From assembly GCA_027943335.1 (NCBI GenBank), contig BSBK01005647.1:62001-126000 (forward strand): a stretch of 64,000 nucleotides of DNA, given 5' to 3'. Positions within the stretch are counted from its first letter, which is position 1. Each line of letters opens with the position of its first letter. This document shows positions 33,758-43,289 of the stretch, piece by piece. Below the pieces are notes generated by a model. It was not told where the DNA came from, made no database searches, and worked only from the letters and a program-made list of their open reading frames with translations. Origin of the DNA: Chamaecyparis obtusa (taxonomy: Eukaryota > Streptophyta > Pinopsida > Cupressales > Cupressaceae). A program made the position numbers and the translations under genes.

Positions 33758-33838
33758 AAGATCTCACAGTTGTTGCTATACCCTAGATATAAGATGCATG
33801 ATATTTAGGTCAGTGGTATAGTGATAGTCATTGATCTT
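33758..33838. repeat. Hairpin module H4 in F LTR copy 1
   Basis: Arms AAGATCTCACAGTTGTTGCT plus ATACC (33758-33782) and GGTATAGTGATAGTCATTGA plus TCTT (33815-33838). It shares the GGTATAGTGA core with H3. Confidence 0.7.
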
Positions 33839-34596
33839 GATTAGAGATGGAACTATGCAGTGGGTCCTCTGTTGTTGACTCATTATGATATGGGTGAGTG
33901 TTTTGACAATATGTGGATCTAGGTGGGCCTAAGTTTTCTCTTCAGTCACATGGTCTCTAATTGTAACTGTGGTTAGGGATGAAGTCTAGCATTTTCACGA
34001 CTAAAGCATAAATGTAAACTAGGATTCCCACTAAGGTTAAAATTTGATACTCGGGAAAGTAAGAGGATTTGATGGTAGCATTTTAAAGTTGATCTTTGTT
34101 TGATTTTTGACTGTCAATGTGTTGTCTGGCACCATAAAGTTGTCATTATTTGTCAAATTCAAATCTTTTTAGGGTTTTCTCTGCAGGGTTTGTAATAGTA
34201 AGTCATATAAGATAGGGGGTTGTTCAGAATTAATTTTCCCAGATGGTTGCAATTAAAGAAAATAATGAAGAGGATTTGGGTAGCCTTATTGACCTGATTT
34301 TTCTGCTTGGAGTGCCATGCTGCGTAATACAAAGGACTATTATTTGACACAGGGGGCTAGGGTTTTGATTGATGTCAGAGGTCTCCATGTTATGTACATG
34401 CAAGATCTGCAGGCTGGCTCTGGCATTAAATTTTCTTTACCTGTAACAAGAAATTTGTTGAATTTGTAAATTTAGTAAGCTTAGAATATGAAACTAAATA
34501 TATGTACACTAGATTTGATCTAATTCTTCCAGATTTCTAGGTTTTTTTGTAGTCTTTCTTTTCTTAATGTACCTGGTGGTTGTAGACATAATTTTT

Positions 34597-34662
34597 CTCT
34601 AAATGATCCATAGCTTCTTGCAATCTTTGTTCCTATAAAAGGATTTTCAAGATCATTTAGAG
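34597..34662. promoter_or_regulatory. TATA box inside a perfect 12-bp inverted repeat (F LTR copy 1)
   Basis: CTCTAAATGATC (34597-34608) and GATCATTTAGAG (34651-34662) flank TATAAAAGG (34634-34642). The same layout occurs at 39889-39954 and 45201-45266. Confidence 0.75.
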
Positions 34663-35677
34663 GGGTTTGAGTTCCAATTTTCTTCTGTGAGCTAGTTCCT
34701 TTGAAGGGTCCTTTTCCTATAGATATTTTCCTTCTTCTTTGCATATAGGGTGTTCCCTCTTTCCTTTTTGGTTTGGAGAAGATAATATAAGTTGTAACAG
34801 GTTTGTCTTATGTATAAGAATTCAGTATATTTGTACTGTTATTAGACTATCTCCATTTGAATCCTGAACTTGTTGATTAAAGCATTAAGGATGTTTAATC
34901 TTTCTATTTGCATTTCCTATGTGTCTACAATAGAGTTTTCTTCACAGAGATAACTAAGTTCAAGATTAGTTTTCAGATGTGTATGAGCTGGGGTATCAAG
35001 GGTATCTCATGCTTGTCTTTCAGTAGATGATGATTAATGTATTGCTTGGTTATAGGTCTCTTCTAAGGGGAGGGTTGAAATTCTTTGAATAGGTGATAGC
35101 ATATCTAGGTACACAGGTGGATTGATGAAGTGAGGTCTAATTAATTGTGTATGTTTGATGTAAGGAATCAACATATTAGGATGTATTGTCTCCTTGTTTC
35201 ATAGGTCTCTATTGCAGTGATTTATTTGACTCTATTTCCCATTGGATAAGGCACTGGCCTATGAGATATTTAGGGTATCTTAGGGGTCCTTTCAACCCAA
35301 CATTAATCATTCAAATGAACTACCTTTTCCTTTCATGTTGGTTGTAGTAGTAGGAGGTCCATTCTAGGTTTCAGACTCACTCTATGAAAATAGGTTATTG
35401 CATAAGGTTATGATCTCATTGGGGTATAGGATACATAAAGGAGTCTGGAAACTATTCCACAATAATCTATCTGCAAGCCTTTGGTTTATCAAGAAGATTC
35501 ATGAGTGTGCATATAAGGCAATACCTGCCTGAGTGATGTGGAGCTCAAAGAAGGAGGATGCTCTTTGTCCTCATAAATTGGCCCATTTGCCCTATCAGAC
35601 TTTGGAGTGGAGACTAACTAGTTTGTCAATCATAGTGTAAACCTAACACTATGTGGGAACAAGTTTAAAAGCCAAAA

Positions 35678-36220
35678 AAATGATGAATTTGCTGGGGAGA
35701 ACATTACAAAGAAAAATCTATTGAGAATCTCCAGTTGCATTACACAAATATCAATATCTTATTACCCAGATTGATTTGCCCATCTGAGTCACCAAAAAAA
35801 TGGTGACTCTACTGGGGAGGCCATAAGTATAGAGTCAAATAAACAAAACATATTTGTAAAATCTTCTCACTACATGCTGAGTGGTGACTTTGAATTCTTT
35901 GTTTGATCAGTGTAGTCCCTGATAAATAGTGTGCAAATCCTGGCGAGGTTTTGGTTGATTGGAAGAAGATACAAAACATTGTAAAATTTTCCTCTTCAAG
36001 GAGGTGGCAACTCTACATAGCAAAGAACCTGATGAAGCTACATGATGAGCTCTAGATCTACCCTACCTTCCAGTCAACAAGCTAAGTTCTTGATGCAAAA
36101 CTTTCAGGTATTTTGGTTTTCATATGTCTTCTTTTTATGAAAATTAGTTGTAAGGAAAATGTTTCCCTATCAAGTGTTAAGCACTACTGTAAAGGGATAA
36201 GTAGTAGTGGGTAGTTCCTT
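35678..36220 (+). other. Element F leader, body 1
   Basis: The decayed primer-site-like sequence TGATGAATTTGCTGGGGA is at 35681; the intact form in body 2 is TGGTGACTCTGCTAGGGA at 40975. A second ATGGTGACTCTACTGGGGA at about 35799 repeats it. No ORF is seen before 36221. Confidence 0.65.
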
Positions 36221-37423
36221 ATGGAGGAATATAGGCCCTTTTATTTTGAGGGCATTGAAGGTGCCCCTAATGAGTGCTCTATTGAGGATGGGAAGTGCTT
36301 GCCTAGATTCATGGCTGGTGGATCTGTTTCAGCAAGCTAGCATATATATGATGTCATGGGTCTTTTTGGTGAAATGGATGTTGAACATGAAGATGTTGCT
36401 ATGTGACTACTTTTGGAGAAATTTACTGATGGTGCAAGGAATTGGTTCCTATCCTTGCCTTCATGTTCAGTCCCTTCTTGGGATATATTAAGAGAAAAAT
36501 TTGTAGGACACTTTGATAAGGTTGCTACTCTCAAGAAGATGATTGCAGAGAAAAAAGCTGAGATCTGATAGTTAGAGGAGGACAAGAGATTGTGAAGACT
36601 AGCTTCTTTTCATGTTGATCATGAAGAGGCCAATGTTTTTTATATTGATTCTCATTATGTAGAGAGTATTGACTATGAAGCTGATGTTGAGGTCAGTGCA
36701 TATGAGGATGCTAGAGATGAATCTAAAGTTGGTAGTATTTCCAATCTGTCTACAGATTTTTCTTCTATTCAACATGAGAAGGTAGCTTTCTTGTCCTGGT
36801 ATGATGATGTTTTGTGTGAAGGGAAGAGTATTGGATATGATGCAGATGATGATTCCTATAGTGATTTCTTCACACAAGATGATCTAAGGCTAGAGATGTG
36901 CATTCTTATATTGGACAGGGATAATGTCTGTAGCACTGGGGGTGAAACTGAGGAAGATGAAGACAAGGCCCAAAGTCCATTGAGTAGTGAAAAGATCTTA
37001 GCACTCTTGGCTGAAGAATTCCAAAGGTATGCACCTATTGTGGACTTTGATTTGTAGCTCCTCTTTGACATAGTCTTTGACACTGATAATGAGGCTAGTG
37101 TTCAGAGTGACCAATTTGACCCATGTGTACTAAAGTTCCCCTCCTATAGTGACTCTACAGAACAAGAGGTTGAAGGTCATGATAGTGTGTTTTCCTGTCA
37201 TAAAGATAATATTGATGAAAAAAATTCTTGTTCACATCCTTTTCCTTCTTCTACTAGATATGATAGTGATGGTGATAGTGTTGAGGACTTTGTCTTCAAT
37301 AATTGAAATGGAAATTCTTTTGATGAAAACAATGATGCAAATCAGTTGTCCCACTATCACAATATTTATGAAATAGACCTTCACTTTGTTCATGAGCTAG
37401 TCAATGATGGCATCATGGAGTAA
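36221..37423 (+). pseudogene. Element F gag, body 1
   Basis: The ATG at 36221 matches 41514 in body 2. The first 115 codons form a capsid-like retrotransposon gag domain (FMAGGSVSAS near residue 31, NWFLSLPS and SWDILREKFVGHF in the core), followed by a Lys/Glu helix and a long acidic Asp/Glu/Ser-rich tail (YDSDGDS near 37260). A stop at about 36335 (TAG) stands where body 2 has CAA, and the tail has further stops (for example near 37053) where body 2 again has CAA. No knuckle, protease or RT. It would form a capsid shell; enzymes must come from elsewhere. Confidence 0.7.
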
Positions 37424-37983
37424 CCAAGTTGCTCAGTGGCTGAGACAATGTATGAAGATAAATTTGAGGATCCAAGTCCTTCTCAGCCAGGTACTTTATT
37501 AGTAATGCATGATGATTGATATGCTTTATTTTTTCATGCATTACTAGATCAATTTTTTGTTTCCAGTCATCAGGAAGAAGTAAATGATGTTCCTTACTTC
37601 TTGGAATATGAGTAAGAATGTAATGGTTGTGACTAGAAGAACATTGGTAGTGATCAGTACAATTTCATTTTTCAGCCCATGAATATTCACATATGTTGGT
37701 ATTAAGATGATCATGAAATTTACAAGTGGTTGGTCACATATGTAGATGAGAATCAAACCTTTGATTCTGGAGGGTCACTGATTTCCTTTTGGTGGCCTGG
37801 GGCCACCAAGTAAAGTTGTAATTTTTGTAAATACTTGTAAATATTTTCCTTTCCTGTTGTGTGTTTCCATAGTTCAGTTGCCTATTTTTGAGGTCCCTTA
37901 TTTTTTCAGTAGGTGGTCTATTTCACCTAGTAATTTTGGATCCTTGTTATTTGCAAGAGGCACACATCCCCAAACATAGCCAC
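37424..37983 (+). other. Element F 3' region, body 1
   Basis: It continues the acidic tail in broken frames to about 37690. Then GTGGCCTGGGGCCACCAAG (about 37791-37810), a short palindrome, and sequence up to LTR copy 2. Only weak purine tracts (AAGAGGCACAC, about 37957) precede the LTR. Confidence 0.55.
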
Positions 37984-40971
37984 TGTTAGCACCTATAAAA
38001 TTTTTCATGGCTATGGAATTTTTCGCTGGCCTCTGCAATGTTTTTCCTTGCCCCTGCCCTCAAACCATAGTTCATAAATTCAAAATTTCTAGCCATTGGT
38101 GAAAAGAAACCCTAGAATGTATTAACCCTATTCTAATTGAGTCTTACTTTTTGGTCACTAAAGTCCCAATTACCCATGTGTTAAATTGCCCCTGTTTGTT
38201 GATGACCACTTTTACAGCTTATATCATTAGGTTATTATGTTACCCCCCCTTTTAATTTTTCTATACAAGCCTAGATCTCCTGAGATTTATTTTCCTAGGT
38301 GTCAGCCTTTTAAATTGTGTGGCTATCATTATTCTACAAGGTTTCCTATTGTCATAGTTTCTGACATGTGGTATAGTAATGAGTGGTCAACTGTCCGGGC
38401 AGGCCCAGCATCTCAGTCTATCTTTAATCCTATGGCAGGCGGATGATCTCATGGAACCCTTCCAAGCTATGAGATCATGCGACAACTATCAGATCTTCTA
38501 GGTAATATGACATTTATCAATGGTTCCACTGCCTTATGTGTACAAATGATAGATTTTCATTGGTCACACTAGATGGTGAGTTAGATTTTATCAGCGGGGC
38601 CTTGCACTTAGTAGATTCAAGATCTAACGATTGGTATAAAAGTGCATGGAATATTATTCCTCTATCAGATCATGTGATGTCTGTTGATTTGGTATTAGAC
38701 TATAGGGGTTGGCAATGGGACCATTTTCTAGGTGTTTTTGATTTGTGATGCTCTGATTGGTCACGGGTTAGGTGACTGGGATGGTGTTAGTGGGGCCTAT
38801 TTCCCAGATGGCTAAAGTATAGCAGGATCCTGTGGTTGTCATTATACCATTAAGATGAGATGCACAAAGTTTAGCATCATGGTATAGCGACAACCCTCTG
38901 ATGCAGAGGTGGATGAGATAGTATGAAGTGGGTCCTCAAGTGCCTAGTCATGCTAACTTGCATTATTTTGATTGGTTGTGCCGGATTGTGAGCTGGTAGT
39001 TGTCAATGGGCCTAAGGTTTTCAATCTGGGAAGCATGTTAATGATTGATAAGATCTCATAGTTGTTGCTATACCATGGATATAAGATGCATGATATTTAG
39101 CTCAGCAGTATAGCGATAACCGTTGATCTTGATTAGAGATGGAACTGTGCAGTGGGTCCTCTATTGCTGACTCATTATGATATGGGTGAGTGTTTTGATG
39201 GCACATGGATCTAGGTGGGCCTAAGTTTTCTCTTTAGTCATGTGGTCTCTGATTGTAACTGTGGTTAGGGATGAAGTCTAGCATTTTGACAACTAAAGCA
39301 TAAATGTAAATTGGGATTCCCACTAAGGTTAAAATCTGATAACCAAGAAGGTAAGAGGATCTGACGGTTGCATTTTAAAGTTGATCTTAGTTTGATTTTT
39401 GACCATTGATGTGTTGTCTGGCACCATAAAATTGTCATTATTTGTCAAATTCAAATCTTTTTAGGGTTTTCTCTACAGGGTTTGTAATAGTAAACCATAT
39501 AAGATAGGGGGTTGTTCAGAATTGATTTTCCCAGACGGTTGCAGTTAAGGAAAATAATGAAGAGGATCTGGGTAGCCGTATTGATCTAATTTTGCTACTT
39601 GGAGTCCCATGCCGCATAATACAAAGGATTATTATTTGACACAAGCAGCTAGGGTTTTGATTGATGTCGGAGGTCTCCATGTTATGTACACGCAAGATCT
39701 GCAAGTTGGCTCTGGCATTAAATTTTTTTTACCTGTAACAAGAAATTGGTCGAATTTGTAAATTTAGTAAGCTTAGAATATGAAACTAAATATAAGTACA
39801 CCAGATTTGATTTGATTCTTCCATATTTCTAGGTTTTTTTGTAGTCTTTCATTTCTTATTGTACCTGGTCGTTGTAGACATAATTTTTCTCTAAATGATC
39901 TGTAGCTTGTTGCAATCCTTGTTCCTATAAAAGGATTTTCAAGATCATTTAGAGGGGTTCAAGTTCCAGTTTTCCTCTGTGAGCTAGTTCCTTTGAAGGG
40001 TCCTTTTCCTATAGATATTTTCCTTCTTCTTTGCATATAGGGTGTTCCCTCTTTCCTTTCTAGTTTGGAGAAGATAATATAAGTTGTAACAGGTTTGTCT
40101 TATGTATAAGAATTCAATATATTTGTACTGTTATTAGGCTGTCTCCATTTGAATCTTGAACTTGTTGATTACAGCATCAAGGATGTTTAATCTTTCTATT
40201 TGCATTTCATATGTGTCTGCAATAGAGTTGTCTCCATAGAGATAACTAAGTTCAAGATTAGTTTTCAGATGTGTATGAGCTGGGGTATCAAGCATATCTC
40301 ATGCTTGTCTTTTAGTAGATGTTGATTAATGTATTGCTTGGTTATAGGTCTCTTCTAAGGGGAGGGTTAAAATCCTCTAAATAGGTGATAGCATATCTGG
40401 GTACATAGGTGGATTGTTGAAGTGAGGTCTGATTAATGGTGTATGTTTCATGTAAGGCATCAACATATTAGGATGTATTGTCCCCTTGTTTCATAGCTCT
40501 TTGTTGCAATGACATATTTGACTCTATTGCACATTGGATAAGGAACTGGTCTATGAGATATTTAGGGTATCTCAAGAGTCCTTTCAACCCAACATTAATC
40601 ATTCAAATGAACTACCTTTTCCTTTCATGTTGGTTGTATTAGTAGGAGGTCCATTCTAGGTTTCAGACTCACTCTATGAAAATAGGTTATTGCATAAGGT
40701 TATGATCTCATTAGGGTATAGGATACCTAAAGGAGCCTGGAAACTATTCCACAATAATCTATCTGCAAGCCTTTTGTTTATCAAGAAGATTTATGAGTGT
40801 GGAGATATGGCAATACCCGCTTGAGTGATGTGGAGCTCAAAGAAGAAGGATGATGCTCTTTGTCCTCATCAATTGGCCCTTTTCCCTTTTAGACTTTGGA
40901 GTGGAGACTAACCAGTTTGTCAATCATAGTGTAAACCTAACACTATGTGGGAACAAGTTTAAAAGCCAACA
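37984..40971 (+). repeat. Element F LTR copy 2 (central)
   Basis: TGTTAGCACC...AAGCCAACA. The shared central LTR of the two units. Hairpin H3 at 38833-38895 and the TATA box 39926-39934 within the inverted repeat. Confidence 0.88.
39889..39954. promoter_or_regulatory. TATA box inside a perfect 12-bp inverted repeat (F LTR copy 2)
   Basis: Arms 39889-39900 and 39943-39954, TATAAAAGG at 39926-39934. Both arms are identical to those in copies 1 and 3 while the loop has changed. Confidence 0.75.
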
Positions 40972-41513
40972 AAATGGTGACTCTGCTAGGGAGAACATTA
41001 CAATGCAAAATCTATTGAGAATCTCCAATTGCATTACACAAATATCAATATCTTATTACCCAAATTGATTTGCCCATCTAAGTCACCAAGAAAATGGTGA
41101 CTCTGCTGGGGAGGTCATAAGTATAGATTCAAATAAACAAAACACATTTGTAAAATCTTCTCACTATGTGTTGAGTGGTGACTCTAAATTCTCTATTTGA
41201 TTAGTGCAGTCCTTGATAAATAGTGTGCAAATCCTGGTGAGGTTTTGGTTGATTGGAAGAAGATACAAAACATTGTAAAATTTTCCTCTTCAAGGAGGTG
41301 GCAACTCTACATAGAAAAGAACCTGATGGATCTACATGATGAGCTCTAGATCTACCTTTCCTTCTAGTCAAAAGCTAAGTTCTTGATGCTGAACTTCTAG
41401 GTATTTTGCTTTTCATATGTCTTCCTTTTATGAAAATCAGTTGTAAAGAAAATATTTCCCTATCAAGTGTTAAGCACTAATATAAAGGGATAAGTAGTAG
41501 TGGGTAGTTCCTT
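40972..41513 (+). other. Element F leader, body 2
   Basis: Primer-site-like TGGTGACTCTGCTAGGGA at 40975 and a second ATGGTGACTCTGCTGGGGA at about 41094. Otherwise no feature is seen before the gag ATG. Confidence 0.65.
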
Positions 41514-42716
41514 ATGGAGGAATACAGGCCCTTTTGTTTTGAGGACATTAAAGGTGCCCCTAATGAGTTCTCTACTAAGGATGGGAAGTTCTTTCCTAGA
41601 TTCATGGCTGGTGGATCTGTTTCGGCAAGCCAACATATATATGATGCCATGGGTCTTTTTAGTGAAATGTATGTTGAACATGAAGATGTTTCTATGAGAC
41701 TGCTTGTGCAGACATTTATTGACAGTGCAAGGAATTGGTTCTTGTCCTTCCCTTCATTTTTAGTCCCTTCTTGGGATGTATTTAGAGAAAAATTTGTAGG
41801 ACATTTAGATAAGGTTGCTACTCTCAAGAAGATGATTGTAGAGAAAAAAGCTGAGATCTGACAGTTAGAGGAGGACAAGAGATTGTGAAGACTAGCTTCT
41901 TTTCATGTTGATCATGAAGAGGCCAGTGTTTTTGATGTTGATTCTTATTATGTAGAGAGTATTGACTATGAAGTTGATGTTGAGGTCAGTGCATATGAGG
42001 ATGTTGGAGATGAATGTGAAGTTGGCAATATTTCCAATATGTCTGCAAATTTTTCTTCTATTCAACATGAGAAGGAAACTTTCTTGTCTCGGTATGATGA
42101 TGTTTTGTGTGAAGGTAGAGTATTGGATATGATGTAGATGATGATTATTGTAGTGATTGCTTCACACAAGATGATCTAAGGCCAAAGATATCCATTCTTG
42201 TCTTGGATAGGGATGATGCTTGCAGCACTGGGGGTGAAGCTGAGGAAGATGAAGACAAGGCCCAAAGTCCATTGAGCAGTGAAAAGATCTCAGCACTCTT
42301 GGCTAATGAATTCCAAAGGTATGCACCTATTGTGGACTTTGATTTGCAACTCCCCTTTGACATAGTCTTTGACACTGATAATGAGGCCACTGTTCAGAGT
42401 GATCAATGTGACCCATGTTTACTAAAGTTTGCCTCCTGTAGTGACTCTGCAGAAGAAGAGGTTGAAGGTCATGACAGTGTGTTTTCTTGTCATAAAGATA
42501 ATATTGTTGAACAAAATTCTTGTTCACATCCTGTTCCTTCTTCTGCTAGATATGATAGTGATGGTGATAGTGTTTAGGACTTTGTCTTCAAAACTTGGGA
42601 TAGAAATTATTTTGATGAAAACAATGATGCAGATCAGCTGTCCCACTATCACAATATTTGTGAAATAGACCTTCACTTGGTTCATGATCCAGTCAATGAT
42701 GACATCATGGAGTAAC
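41514..42716 (+). pseudogene. Element F gag, body 2
   Basis: ATG 41514, open to a TGA at 41859. The capsid-like core is clearer here than in body 1 (FMAGGSVSASQHIYDAMGLF, NWFLSFPS, SWDVFREKFVGHL). After the stop come a Lys/Glu-rich helix, a frameshift near 42115 (one G fewer than body 1) and the acidic tail, open at 42203-42577 and closed by a TAG where body 1 has GAG. The two gag copies have different lesions, so they decayed separately after the duplication. Neither can now make the full protein. Confidence 0.72.
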
Positions 42717-43289
42717 CAAGTTGCTTAGTGGCTGAGACAATGAATGAAGATAAATTTGAGGATCCAAGTCCTTCTCAGCTAGGTACTTTATTAGTAATGC
42801 ATGATGATCAATATGCTTTATTTTTTGATGCATTACTAGATCAATTTTTTGTTTCCAGTCATAAGGAAGAAGTAAATGATGTTCCTTACTTCTTGGAATA
42901 TGAGTAAGAATGTAATGGTTGTGACTGGAAGAACATGGGTAGTGATCAGTACAATTTCATTTTTCAGCCCATGAATATTGACATATGTTGGTAGCAAGAT
43001 GATCATGAAATTTGCAGGTGGTTGGTCACATATGTAGATGAGAATCAAACCTTTGATTCTAGAGGGTCACTGATTTCCTTTTGGTGGCCTAGGGCCACCA
43101 AGTAAAGTTGTAAATTTTGTAAATACTTGTAAACATTTTCCTTTCCTGTTGTGTGTTTCCCTTCCTATTTCCATGGTTCAGTTGCAACTTTTTTCGGTCC
43201 CTCATTTTTCTATTAGGTGGTCTGCTTCACCCAGTAATTCTAGAACCTTGCTATGCTTGCAAGAGGCACACATCCCAAGATAGAGCCAT
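42717..43289 (+). other. Element F 3' region, body 2
   Basis: Counterpart of 37424-37983, with the palindrome GTGGCCTAGGGCCACCAAG at about 43084-43102 and AAGAGGCACACATCC just before LTR copy 3. No intact ORF. Confidence 0.55.

Larger units (their letters stand above)
32688..35677 (+). repeat. Element F LTR copy 1
   Basis: It starts TATTAGCACC (decayed TGTTAG) and ends AAAAGCCAAAA. Contains hairpin modules (33149-33188, 33541-33603, 33758-33838) and TATAAAAGG (34634-34642) inside a perfect 12-bp inverted repeat. No coding sequence is seen over these 3 kb. Confidence 0.87.

Noticed and set aside
37149..37376. ORF rich in Ile/Leu/Met in the F body (also 42429-42668)
   Set aside because: Alternative frame of the acidic gag tail (GATGAT read as ATGATG). 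The gag frame explains the sequence better.
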